This document shows positions 15,356 to 23,271 of a stretch of 27,723 bases of DNA, piece after piece. The notes beneath the pieces are model-generated. The model had not been told where the DNA came from, did no database searches, and worked only from the letters and a program-made list of their open reading frames with translations. The translations under genes and the position numbers were made by a program. Origin of the DNA: an uncultured Bacilli bacterium (GTDB lineage: Bacteria; Bacillota_I; Bacilli_A; RF39; UBA660); NCBI GenBank assembly GCA_944372315.1, contig CALVYX010000012.1, forward strand, positions 1 to 27,723, given 5' to 3'. Position 1 is the first letter of the stretch. Each line of letters begins with the position of its first letter.

Positions 15356-16483
15356 ATGATATATTTAGATTATTCTGCAACAACTCCTGTGAATGAAGAA
15401 GTATTAGATACATTTGTAAAAGTATCACGTGATTTTCCAGGAAATCCTAATTCTCTACATAGTCTAGGAGTATCTTCAAGAGAGTTAATAGATGCTTCTA
15501 CTAAACAAATAGCAGATATCCTAAAAGTAAAACCTAGTGAAATTATTTATACTAGTGGAGCTAGCGAATCTAATAATACAGCAATCAAAGGAATTTGCTT
15601 ACAATATCAAAATAGAGGTAAACATATCATTACAACTAATTTTGAACATTCTTCTATTTATGGACCAATTAGTTATTTGCAAACATTAGGTTTTGAAGTA
15701 GATTTTGTAAAAACAGATGCTAATGGAATTGTTGATTTAGATGATCTAAAAAGTCTTTTAAGAGATGATACTATTTTAGTATCAATTACAGCTGTAAATA
15801 GTGAAATAGGAATTGTAGAACCTATTGAAGAGATAGGGAAAATATTAAAAGATTATCCTAAGTGTTTTTTTCATTCTGATTTAACTCAAATAATAGGGAA
15901 AAAAGAAATTAATTTAGAAAATGTTGATTTAGCTAGTTTTTCTGCTCATAAATTTTTTGGATTAAAAGGAATAGGAGGACTTATAAAAAAAGACAAGATA
16001 AATTTAGTACCGTTAATTCACGGGGGAAAGAGTACGACTATTTATAGAAGTGGAACCCCAGCAGTAGCACTTATTGCATCTTTTGCTAAAGCTTTAAGAT
16101 TGGCTTATGTTGATATAGAGAAACATTATAATTATGTTACCAAACTAAATAATATGGTGAAAGAAGAACTTGAAAAATATTCAAACATCCATATTAATAG
16201 TAATAATAAATGCTCACCATATATATTAAATCTTAGTGTGATGGGAATAAAACCGGAGACCATGCTTCATGCTTTGGAAGAAGAAGAGATATTTATATCA
16301 ACACAGACAGCATGTTCTAGTGGTAATTCTTATTCGAAAGCAGTATATAGTTTAACTAATGATAAAGAATTAGCATCTAGTAGTATTCGTATAAGTTTAT
16401 CTTATGTTACTAAAGAAGAAGAAATAAAAATATTTTTAGATAAATTTATCAAGATAGTCGATAAATTATCATTAAGGAGTTAA
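15356..16483 (+). CDS. Cysteine desulfurase, NifS/IscS-like
   Basis: This PLP enzyme takes sulfur from cysteine as an enzyme-bound persulfide for Fe-S clusters or thio-modified tRNA. The 375-residue length is normal. Visible are the N-terminal LDYSATTPV (4-12), TNFEHSS with His98, HSDLTQ (173-178) that positions PLP, the PLP-binding SAHKFFGLKG with Lys199, RSGTPAV (231-237), and the sulfur-carrying Cys320 in TACSSG. The ribosome site AAGGTGAT precedes ATG 15356, and TATAAT at 15334-15339 may be its -10. It ends one base before a thioredoxin-like gene and is cotranscribed with a CcdA-type gene. No iscU, sufU or thiI is adjacent, so the acceptor cannot be named. Confidence 0.92.
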   Translation: MIYLDYSATTPVNEEVLDTFVKVSRDFPGNPNSLHSLGVSSRELIDASTKQIADILKVKPSEIIYTSGASESNNTAIKGICLQYQNRGKHIITTNFEHSSIYGPISYLQTLGFEVDFVKTDANGIVDLDDLKSLLRDDTILVSITAVNSEIGIVEPIEEIGKILKDYPKCFFHSDLTQIIGKKEINLENVDLASFSAHKFFGLKGIGGLIKKDKINLVPLIHGGKSTTIYRSGTPAVALIASFAKALRLAYVDIEKHYNYVTKLNNMVKEELEKYSNIHINSNNKCSPYILNLSVMGIKPETMLHALEEEEIFISTQTACSSGNSYSKAVYSLTNDKELASSSIRISLSYVTKEEEIKIFLDKFIKIVDKLSLRS

Positions 16484-16484
16484 T

Positions 16485-16748
16485 ATGAAAATAATAAAAA
16501 TAAATGCTATGTGGTGCAGTGGTTGTTTATCTATGCATAAAATATGGAAAAAAATTGAGGAAGAATATAAAGATATAGAAATTATTACTTATGATTATGA
16601 TATGGATGAAGATATTGTAAAAACATATAATGTGGGAAATATTTTGCCGGTTGCTATATTTTATGATAACAATGAAGAAGTAGCTAGATTAAATGGTGAG
16701 AAGAGTAAAGAAGAAATAGAAGAAGTAATTAATAAATACAGTAGGTGA
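16485..16748 (+). CDS. Small cytosolic thioredoxin-like protein
   Basis: An 87-residue protein with a minimal thioredoxin fold. The redox motif WCSGC is at residues 10-14 (Cys11, Cys14), and the cis-proline loop NILPVAIF has Pro55. There is no signal peptide, so it acts in the cytosol. CSGC differs from CGPC of classical thioredoxin, so its redox potential may differ. GGAG lies 8 bases before ATG 16485. It is tightly packed between the desulfurase (one base upstream) and the thioredoxin-CcdA gene. It may pass electrons to the CcdA-type membrane reductant carrier, or reduce persulfides from the desulfurase; both roles are inference from position. Confidence 0.85.
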   Translation: MKIIKINAMWCSGCLSMHKIWKKIEEEYKDIEIITYDYDMDEDIVKTYNVGNILPVAIFYDNNEEVARLNGEKSKEEIEEVINKYSR

Positions 16749-16753
16749 TGTTT

Positions 16754-17956
16754 GTGAAGAAATTTTTAATTTTATTAATTGCATTATTACTAGTAATACC
16801 AACAAGTGTAAATGCTAGCGAGACAGTAATTGATATTTATCTGTTTTATTCTAATACCTGTCCTCATTGTGCTAAAGAAAAAGAATATTTAAGTGATTTA
16901 CAAGAGAATGATCCTAATATTAATGTTTATACGTACGAAGTAAGTGAAAATCAAGAAAATAGTGATCTTTTAGATAAAGTACAAACTTTGATTGATGGAG
17001 AAACTCCTTATGTTCCCTATACAGTTATAGGTAGCGAATATCGAGTAGGATTTAATAATTCAACTAAATTGGAAATAGAAAATATTATCAAATCATATCG
17101 TGAAGGGGACTATGTTAATATTGTTGGGGGAATCATTGATGGCAGTATAACCGAAGATAATATCAATAGTTATCTGGAAGAAAGTGAAGTAGAGGTGGAT
17201 GATACTGTAGATATTCCACTTTTAGGTAAGGTAGATCCAAAAAGTGTTAGCCTACCAATTCTTTCTATAGTAATGGGGCTTGTTGATGGATTTAATCCGT
17301 GTGCTATGTGGGTATTAATATTTTTGATTAGTATGTTACTTAATATGAAAGACAAGAAAAGAATGTGGTTTTTAGGTGTATCTTTCTTACTAACTTCATC
17401 GATGGTATATCTTTTATTTATGTTAGCATGGCTAAATATTGTTATGAGTATATCAGAAATAAGATGGGTTCAAATATTAATTGCTCTAGTTGCAGTTATT
17501 GGAGGATTAATCAATTTACGAAGTTATTATCGTGAACGAAAGAAAGATGCTGGATGTGTTGTAGTAAATGATGAAAAAAGAAAGAAAATATTTGATAGAA
17601 TAAAGAAATTTACTCATGAGAAAAGTATTATTTTAGCAACCATTGGTGTAATTGCTTTAGCTGTATCAGTAAATATTGTAGAACTTGCTTGTTCAGCAGG
17701 ATTACCCGTGTTATTTACTAATATTTTAGCAATTAATAATTTAGATCAAACAGTCTCAATCATTTATATTTTAATTTATGTATTCTTCTTTATGTTAGAT
17801 GACTTAATCGTTTTTGCCATTGCTATGTTTACACTGCAAGTTACAGGAGTAACTACGAAATATACAAAATATACTCACTTAATAGGTGGAATAATCATGT
17901 TATTAATAGGATTACTGTTAATTATTAAACCGGAGTGGATTATGTTTAATTTTTAG
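16754..17956 (+). CDS. Extracytoplasmic thioredoxin domain fused to a CcdA/DsbD-type electron carrier
   Basis: This 400-residue protein probably carries reducing power across the membrane to exported thiols. It has a signal peptide (about 1-21, ending SVNA), an outward thioredoxin/glutaredoxin-like domain with CPHC (Cys36, Cys39) and a cis-Pro in TPYVPYT. Its membrane part is CcdA/DsbD-like with about six segments. Intramembrane cysteines are in GFNPCAMW (Cys183) and NIVELACSAGLP (Cys313), matching the paired Cys of CcdA. The thioredoxin domain is N-terminal, opposite to the C-terminal one of DsbD. GTG 16754 is chosen because AGGTGA is 5 bases away; ATG 16748 overlaps the previous stop and is an alternative. 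Last gene of the desulfurase operon. Confidence 0.87.
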   Translation: MKKFLILLIALLLVIPTSVNASETVIDIYLFYSNTCPHCAKEKEYLSDLQENDPNINVYTYEVSENQENSDLLDKVQTLIDGETPYVPYTVIGSEYRVGFNNSTKLEIENIIKSYREGDYVNIVGGIIDGSITEDNINSYLEESEVEVDDTVDIPLLGKVDPKSVSLPILSIVMGLVDGFNPCAMWVLIFLISMLLNMKDKKRMWFLGVSFLLTSSMVYLLFMLAWLNIVMSISEIRWVQILIALVAVIGGLINLRSYYRERKKDAGCVVVNDEKRKKIFDRIKKFTHEKSIILATIGVIALAVSVNIVELACSAGLPVLFTNILAINNLDQTVSIIYILIYVFFFMLDDLIVFAIAMFTLQVTGVTTKYTKYTHLIGGIIMLLIGLLLIIKPEWIMFNF

Positions 17957-17985
17957 TTTACAAAAGCGAAATTTTATGTTAAAAT
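17957..17985 (+). promoter_or_regulatory. Sigma-A promoter with extended -10 ahead of a leader terminator
   Basis: TTTACA (17957-17962), 17 bp, TAAAAT (17980-17985), with TGT before the -10. Transcription should start near 17992, only about 15 bases before the hairpin at 18007. Confidence 0.7.
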
Positions 17986-18006
17986 ACGTATGAATTTTAA
18001 TTAAGG

Positions 18007-18049
18007 AAAGCGCTAGTACAGGCTTTAATAGGGTACTTGCGCTTTTTTT
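18007..18049 (+). terminator. Leader hairpin terminator, possible attenuator
   Basis: AAAGCGC-T-AGTAC (18007-18019) pairs with GTACT-T-GCGCTTT (18033-18045) around a 13-base loop, followed by T's. It could simply end the thioredoxin-CcdA operon. Because a promoter sits just upstream, it would also cut the acyltransferase transcript at about 55 nt. Confidence 0.75.
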
Positions 18050-18069
18050 GTGTTGTAATAGGGGGATAT

Positions 18070-19050
18070 ATGAATATTTTAGCAGAAAAACAAAAGATGA
18101 TTTTTGAAGAAGGAATCACTAGTGAAGAAAGAGAAAAACGTAAAGAAGAATTTTTAAAATTATATTATCAATTAAGAGAACAAAATGATGATAAGTTTTA
18201 TAGTAAATTGACTTTGGACCAAAGAGAGAAGCTCCATAAATATATTCTTTTAGTATATAAAACAAAAAATAGATTTGGTGGTTTTTCCTATGATTTAATC
18301 AAAGATGAAAGAGAAAAAACGGATAGACCAATTATTTTTGCTATAACTCATGTTGGAAAGTTTGATATAGAAGTTGTAAGTGAACCAATAAAAGAACATT
18401 ATTACTTATTATCTGGAGATTTTGAACATATTCAGGGAATCATTGACGCGCCTTTTTTGGGATTAAATGGGGTTATATATTTTAATGAAATAGTAAAAGA
18501 AGATCGCGTAGACGCAACAAATAAAATGATTGAACTTTTGAAAGAAAATGGGAATCTGATGTATTTTCCAGAAGGAACATGGAATCTTTCGCCTAATTTA
18601 CCTGTTCTTCCATGTTATTGGGGAATTGTTGATGTAGCAAGAAAAGGGAATGCCATAATAGTTCCTGTTGCGGCCGAACAATATGGTAAGCATTTTAAAG
18701 TTAATATAGGTAAAAATATTGATATGAATTTGTATGGTGAAGGAACAATTGAAAAGACAAGAGCCATTAACGATTTAAGAGATACTTTAGCTACTTTAAA
18801 ATGGGAAATATGGGAAAGTATGCCTATTCAAAAAAGAAGTGAACTGCAAGAAAATGAATGGATAAAGTACGTTGAAAAAAGGTTTAGTGAATGGCCATAT
18901 TTTAATACAGAGTACATTAATAGGTTAATTTACAAACCTAAAGATGTTGTAGAAAGAGAAGAAGTTTATGGTCCAGTAAAAAAACTAATACCAAATAGAA
19001 ATAATGCATTTTTATATAATAAAAGATTAAAAGATAATATTTTTGATTAG
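18070..19050 (+). CDS. PlsC-type lysophospholipid acyltransferase
   Basis: The 326-residue protein belongs to the PlsC acyltransferase superfamily, which adds an acyl chain to lysophosphatidate or a similar acceptor at the membrane. The catalytic H-x4-D motif is THVGKFD (His94, Asp99), and the acceptor-binding FPEGTWN has PEGT at 167-170. GVIYFNEIVKEDR may hold the second motif. There is no clear membrane segment, and the ~85-residue N-terminal helical region is longer than in basic PlsC. A specialised acceptor is therefore possible. ATG 18070 follows AGGGGGA. It may be cotranscribed with the degenerate hybrid kinase 17 bases downstream. Expression probably depends on reading through the leader terminator. 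Confidence 0.85.
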   Translation: MNILAEKQKMIFEEGITSEEREKRKEEFLKLYYQLREQNDDKFYSKLTLDQREKLHKYILLVYKTKNRFGGFSYDLIKDEREKTDRPIIFAITHVGKFDIEVVSEPIKEHYYLLSGDFEHIQGIIDAPFLGLNGVIYFNEIVKEDRVDATNKMIELLKENGNLMYFPEGTWNLSPNLPVLPCYWGIVDVARKGNAIIVPVAAEQYGKHFKVNIGKNIDMNLYGEGTIEKTRAINDLRDTLATLKWEIWESMPIQKRSELQENEWIKYVEKRFSEWPYFNTEYINRLIYKPKDVVEREEVYGPVKKLIPNRNNAFLYNKRLKDNIFD

Positions 19051-19067
19051 TAGTAGGAGGAAGTAAA

Positions 19068-20825
19068 ATGGGGAATGTATTTTTAACGTGGTGTGCACTG
19101 GCTATAGCCATATTAATCAGTGTGGTTTTCTTTTCTAAAAAAGGAGTAAAAAATAATGAAACTATAATTTTTAAATATATGTTGATAACAAATATTATTG
19201 AATCTACTCTAACTAATCTAATTGTTTTAGTAGCATTTACTATAAATAGTAATGAGATATTAATTTTATTAAATAGATTTGACGTAATTACTATTATCAC
19301 TTGGTGTAGTTTGATGTTTTTTTATATTTATAATGTTTCAAAAAAGAATAAAAGTAAAAAATTAATATTAACGTTTGTTTTCATTAATATTATTATGTAT
19401 TTATTAGCTTTAATCCTTGATGTTAATATTATTAATTCTAATGGAATTATGGATTCGCAAGGACCATTAACAATTCTTGGGCTAGTAGGAGCCATATTTT
19501 ATATAATAGCTATGATTATAACAGTACTATTAAAAAATAATAATCAAAACAAATCTAAATATACACCACTATATTTTCTTATAATATTAATCGTTGTTGT
19601 AGCAATATTAAGAGCTGTTATTCCAGAAATTAATTTTATTTCTTTAATGATTAGTTTTATTAATTTAATCATGATTTTTACTATTGAAAATCCTGATATC
19701 AAATTAGTGGAAGAACTAATAGAAAATAGAAAAATAATCGAAAGAAGTAGTGAAGAAAAATCTGCGTTTCTATTTAAGATATCTCAAGGAATAAGAGAAC
19801 CAGTTCATAATATAGATAGAGAAATAGAAAGATATAAAAACAGTAGTAAAACTAAAAAGGATACAAATATAATTATAAATAACATATACAAAAATAATCG
19901 AAAAATTGATTATTTGATAAATGATGTTTTAGGTATTACTTCTTTTGATCGAAGTAATATTAAAAAGAGTGAAAGCACTTATAATATATATTCTTTATTG
20001 GAAGATATTAAAAGAAGAGGTAAGACTTATATAGAGGGAAAAATAGATTATAATTTTTCTGTAGTAGATAATATACCGACAGAATTATATGGAGATAAAA
20101 TAAAGATCAAACAAGTATTAATGTCGGTGATTATAAATGCAATAAAAAATACGAAAGAAGGATATGTTCATGTAGATGTAAGTTCATTTACCAAATATGA
20201 TGTGTGCCGTCTTGTAATAACTGTTGAAGATTCCGGATGTGGAATGGATATAGTGAAAATAAATAATATACTAGAGCAAGATCTAGAAATAACAGAAAAG
20301 GAGTATTTAAAAATACAAAGATTAGATGTAGATTTACCACTTTCCTATAAAATTATAAAATCTTTAGGTGGTACTATGTATATAAAAAGTGATATAAATA
20401 AAGGAACAGAATTAATAATAACATTAGATCAATATATTGCTAATTATCTGAACAATAAAAATAGTGAATATTTACTAAATATAAAAAGAGTATTAATAGT
20501 GGATGATAACGATAGTGAAATAAGAAAAATAAAGACTAGCTTAGAGCATAAAGGATATGATGTGTCAGTATCTATGTATGGAGAGGACTGTATAGAAAAA
20601 ATATCTAATAGAGAATATTACGATATTATTTTAATCAATGATGAAATGTCTATTATGAATGGAATAGAAATAGTGGACAAACTAAATGCATTGAATAACC
20701 AAAGTAAGAAAATAGTGTTATTAAACAAAGATAAATTATTTATAGCAGATCATTATTTAGAAGATGGTTTTGATGATTTTATAGATAAAACCAATTTGCT
20801 TGAAGAATTGAATAACAAATTATAG
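19068..20825 (+). CDS. Degenerate membrane hybrid histidine kinase (pseudokinase with pseudo-receiver)
   Basis: The 585-residue protein has hybrid kinase architecture. About seven membrane segments (1-205) precede a dimerisation helix region (about 220-290), an ATPase-like domain (about 315-450) and a receiver-like domain (about 472-585). The H box reads FLFKISQGIREPVHNI, with Gln240 where the phosphorylated His should be and Gly instead of the next Glu. The ATPase keeps an N box (INAIKNT) and DSGCGM, but the G2 glycines are replaced (DVDLPLSYKI). The receiver keeps VDDND and the Lys of DDFIDKT, but its phosphoacceptor Asp is Asn524 (ILINDEM). The frame is otherwise intact over 1.7 kb, so it is not a decaying gene. 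A scaffold or regulator role is inferred. Confidence 0.85.
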   Translation: MGNVFLTWCALAIAILISVVFFSKKGVKNNETIIFKYMLITNIIESTLTNLIVLVAFTINSNEILILLNRFDVITIITWCSLMFFYIYNVSKKNKSKKLILTFVFINIIMYLLALILDVNIINSNGIMDSQGPLTILGLVGAIFYIIAMIITVLLKNNNQNKSKYTPLYFLIILIVVVAILRAVIPEINFISLMISFINLIMIFTIENPDIKLVEELIENRKIIERSSEEKSAFLFKISQGIREPVHNIDREIERYKNSSKTKKDTNIIINNIYKNNRKIDYLINDVLGITSFDRSNIKKSESTYNIYSLLEDIKRRGKTYIEGKIDYNFSVVDNIPTELYGDKIKIKQVLMSVIINAIKNTKEGYVHVDVSSFTKYDVCRLVITVEDSGCGMDIVKINNILEQDLEITEKEYLKIQRLDVDLPLSYKIIKSLGGTMYIKSDINKGTELIITLDQYIANYLNNKNSEYLLNIKRVLIVDDNDSEIRKIKTSLEHKGYDVSVSMYGEDCIEKISNREYYDIILINDEMSIMNGIEIVDKLNALNNQSKKIVLLNKDKLFIADHYLEDGFDDFIDKTNLLEELNNKL

Positions 20826-20851
20826 ATTAACATGTAATTAAATCTAATCTC

Positions 20852-20880
20852 TTGCATATTTTATAGTAGTGTGCTACACT
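20852..20880 (+). promoter_or_regulatory. Candidate sigma-A promoter of the zinc-ribbon gene
   Basis: TTGCAT (20852-20857), 17 bp, TACACT (20875-20880), with TGC before the -10. The remaining leader to 20997 has short overlapping palindromes (for example gttcactgaac and agaacgttct) that I cannot assign. Confidence 0.45.
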
Positions 20881-20997
20881 TAACTAGTGATTAGTTCACT
20901 GAACTTGTATTTTGGCTATATTCTCTCTTAATTAAAAAAAAAGATAAGAAAATGTCTAAAAGAACGTTCTAATTAGTTTGATTAAGGAGGGAAGAAG

Positions 20998-21177
20998 ATG
21001 GCTGAGTATAAAGATAAGACTATCAAATGTGTAGACTGCGGTACTGAATTTATATTTTCTGCAAGAGATCAAGAATTTTATGCTGAAAAAGGTTTTACTA
21101 ATGAACCAAAAAGATGTAAAGCTTGCCGTGATAAAAGAAAAGCAGAAAAAAGAAATTTAAATACTAATGCTAATTAA
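20998..21177 (+). CDS. Small zinc-ribbon protein
   Basis: A 59-residue protein of the probable zinc-ribbon type (zf-trcl-like): MAEYKDKTIKCVDCGTEF, then FSARDQEFYAEKGF, then EPKRCKACRDKRKAEKR. The ligands are two CxxC knuckles, Cys11/Cys14 and Cys40/Cys43. A basic tail follows that could contact nucleic acid or ribosomes. AAGGAGGG lies 6 bases before ATG 20998, a strong ribosome site, and a terminator follows the stop, so this short frame is a real gene. Homologues are widespread in Bacillota; their function is not established as far as I know. It is monocistronic between the degenerate kinase gene and proS. Confidence 0.88.
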   Translation: MAEYKDKTIKCVDCGTEFIFSARDQEFYAEKGFTNEPKRCKACRDKRKAEKRNLNTNAN

Positions 21178-21178
21178 G

Positions 21179-21202
21179 AAAGACTTTTAAGTCTTTTTTT
21201 TT
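21179..21202 (+). terminator. Terminator after the zinc-ribbon gene
   Basis: Stem aaagactt/aagtcttt (21179-21186, 21189-21196) followed by a T-run. Confidence 0.8.
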
Positions 21203-21247
21203 CTTCATTTATAGCGTATAATATAAAAGAAACAGGTGGAAGGGAAG

Positions 21248-22681
21248 ATGTATATGAATGATAAGCAAGTAAAAGAGATTACAAGTCGTGATGAAGATTT
21301 TGGTAAATGGTATACAGATGTTTGCAGAAAGGCGGATTTAGTTGATTATTCTAACGTTAAAGGAAGTATGATCATAAGACCTTATGGATATGCTATTTGG
21401 GAAAATATTCAAAAAGTATTAGATAAAAAGTTTAAAGATACCGGACACGAGAATATTCAAATGCCTATGTTTATACCAGAGAGTCTTTTAAATGTTGAAA
21501 AAGAACATGTGGAAGGATTTGCTCCAGAAGTAGCGTGGGTTACTTATGGTGGTAGTGAAAAACTAGATGAAAGAATGTGCGTGCGTCCTACTAGTGAAGT
21601 TTTATTTTGTGAACATTATAGTAAAATTATTAAATCTTATCGCGATTTACCAAAATTATATAATCAATGGTGTACTATTGTTAGATGGGAAAAAGAGACT
21701 AGACCTTTTTTAAGAAGTAGAGAAATATTATGGCAAGAAGGACATACGATGCATGCTACTAGTGAAGAAGCTAGAAAAGAGACTTTGAGAATGCTAGGTG
21801 TTTATGAAGATTTACAAAGAAATTATTTGGCCCTTCCAGTCATAGTAGGTAGAAAAACAGATAAAGAAAAATTTGCAGGAGCAGAAGAAACTTATTCACT
21901 AGAGGCTATGATGTATAATGGAGTAGCATTACAAAATGGTACTAGTCATTATTTTGGTAATCATTTTGCTAAAGCATTCAATATTACTTTTTTAAATAAA
22001 GAAAATAAATTAGAGACTCCTTATCAAACTTCGTGGGGAGTATCTACTAGAATGATTGGTTCTATTATTATGACTCATGGGGATGATAGAGGATTAGTAT
22101 TACCTCCTAAAATTGCTCCTATTCAAGTAATTATTATTCCTATAGGTAATAGTGATGAAATTATTAATTTGTCTAATGATATAAAAGAGAAATTAAATAA
22201 TCAAAATATTTCTAATAAAATAGATAATAGTGATAAAACACCAGGATTTAGATTTGCTGAAGCAGAGGTCAAAGGATATCCGATTAGAATAGAAATTGGT
22301 AAAAGGGACTTAGAAAACAAAGTTGTCACTCTAGTAAGACGTGATACTTTAGAAAAGATTCAAGTTGGAATCGATGAAGTAACTACAAGTGTTATTAAGT
22401 TATTAGAACAAATTCAAGAGGATATGTATAATCGAGCTCTAAATAGACGTAATAGTATGATTTATGAAGCTAAGAATTATAAAGACATGACAGAAATTGC
22501 TAATAATAAACCGGGATTTATTAAGGTTAATTGGTGTGGTAATGTTTCTTGTGAAGATAAAATTAAAGAAGATTTAGGATTAAAATCTCGTTGTATTATT
22601 GAAGATGAAGAAGTAGATGGACCATGTGTATGTTGTGGAGAAAAGGCAACTACTAGAATTTATTTTGGAAAGCAGTATTAG
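21248..22681 (+). CDS. proS: Prolyl-tRNA synthetase, archaeal/eukaryotic-type
   Basis: ProRS charges tRNA-Pro with proline. The ~477-residue protein is a class II synthetase of the short archaeal/eukaryotic-like group, without the editing insertion of the bacterial form. Motif 2 is in RWEKETRPFLRSREILWQEGHTMHAT, and motif 3 is HGDDRGLVLPPKIAP. An anticodon-binding domain starts at QVIIIPIG. A C-terminal zinc-binding domain (WCGNVSCEDK and GPCVCCGEK) ends in YFGKQY with the terminal Tyr typical of this group. ATG 21248 has AGGTGG 8 bases upstream; ATG 21254 is an alternative two codons on. TATAAT near 21215 could be its -10. No T-box leader is present in the short upstream gap. Confidence 0.95.
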   Translation: MYMNDKQVKEITSRDEDFGKWYTDVCRKADLVDYSNVKGSMIIRPYGYAIWENIQKVLDKKFKDTGHENIQMPMFIPESLLNVEKEHVEGFAPEVAWVTYGGSEKLDERMCVRPTSEVLFCEHYSKIIKSYRDLPKLYNQWCTIVRWEKETRPFLRSREILWQEGHTMHATSEEARKETLRMLGVYEDLQRNYLALPVIVGRKTDKEKFAGAEETYSLEAMMYNGVALQNGTSHYFGNHFAKAFNITFLNKENKLETPYQTSWGVSTRMIGSIIMTHGDDRGLVLPPKIAPIQVIIIPIGNSDEIINLSNDIKEKLNNQNISNKIDNSDKTPGFRFAEAEVKGYPIRIEIGKRDLENKVVTLVRRDTLEKIQVGIDEVTTSVIKLLEQIQEDMYNRALNRRNSMIYEAKNYKDMTEIANNKPGFIKVNWCGNVSCEDKIKEDLGLKSRCIIEDEEVDGPCVCCGEKATTRIYFGKQY

Positions 22682-22708
22682 AAAATAACCGAAAGGTTAT
22701 TTTTTTTA
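22682..22708 (+). terminator. Terminator after proS
   Basis: Stem aaaataacc/ggttatttt (22682-22690, 22695-22703) closed by a GAAA tetraloop and ending in T's. Confidence 0.88.
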
Positions 22709-22730
22709 ATTAGTATGAAATTTATCTTTT

Positions 22731-22764
22731 TTCGACAAAAGTCGATTATCAATTTTTGTATGAT
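22731..22764 (+). promoter_or_regulatory. Spo0A box and -10 of the spoIIB-like gene
   Basis: TTCGACAAAA (22731-22740) is the reverse complement of a Spo0A box. TATGAT (22759-22764) lies 21 bp after its TCGACA, the same spacing as at the 10.7 kb kinase promoter. GTCGA at 22741 extends the box to an inverted repeat, TCGACAAAAGTCGA. Confidence 0.65.
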
Positions 22765-22779
22765 CATACTGGTGATAAT

Positions 22780-23229
22780 ATGAATAAAAAATTTCTAGTA
22801 TGGATTGGTATTGCTATTTTATCTGGATTAATTATGGGAAATATTTTTTATAGACAATATGAAAAAGAACAACATTTAGATAATGATTATAATTCATATT
22901 TATTACAACTAGGAGTATATGATTCTAAAGAGGAAATGAATAAAGCATTAGAAAAAGTAGAAAACTATATGATAGTAGAAAAAGATAATAAATTTTATGT
23001 TTATTTAGGAATTAGTACCAAAAAGAATAATGCGGAAAAAGTAGCAGATGTTTTTAGTAAAGAAGATATTGATGTTTCAATAAAAAAAACAGTGATAGAT
23101 GATATAGAGTTTATTAGCAACTTAGAACAATTTGATATATTACTAGATAATGCTTCTAGTAGTGAAGATATTAAATCTATCAATGAAGTAATATTATCTA
23201 GTTATGAAGAAATGGTTTTAACTAATTAG
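22780..23229 (+). CDS. SpoIIB-like SPOR-domain protein
   Basis: A 149-residue protein with a short basic N-terminus, one membrane segment (about 6-22) and an outward SPOR-like domain (about 38-108). The domain shows the repeat pattern YLLQLGVYDSKEEMNKAL then KFYVYLGISTKKNNAEKVAD, typical of SPOR domains that bind denuded septal peptidoglycan. In B. subtilis spoIIB encodes a membrane SPOR protein needed for normal engulfment and lies upstream of maf-radC-mreBCD. This gene holds the matching place before radC and has a Spo0A box in its promoter. It is much shorter than SpoIIB. ATG 22780 follows GGTGAT. Orthology rests on synteny and domain layout, not on close sequence match. Confidence 0.7.
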   Translation: MNKKFLVWIGIAILSGLIMGNIFYRQYEKEQHLDNDYNSYLLQLGVYDSKEEMNKALEKVENYMIVEKDNKFYVYLGISTKKNNAEKVADVFSKEDIDVSIKKTVIDDIEFISNLEQFDILLDNASSSEDIKSINEVILSSYEEMVLTN

Positions 23230-23271
23230 GAAATAGGTAGAAAAGAGATAATTATTTATTAGGTGGTTTAT

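Noticed and set aside
18938..19300. Minus-strand open frame of 120 codons spanning the acyltransferase end and kinase start
   Set aside because: Both plus-strand genes are supported by motifs and ribosome sites; this frame is a by-product of AT-rich DNA.
20826..20997. Riboswitch or T-box before the zinc-ribbon gene or proS
   Set aside because: Only short overlapping palindromes are present; no T-box sequence, specifier stem or terminator/antiterminator pair is visible.
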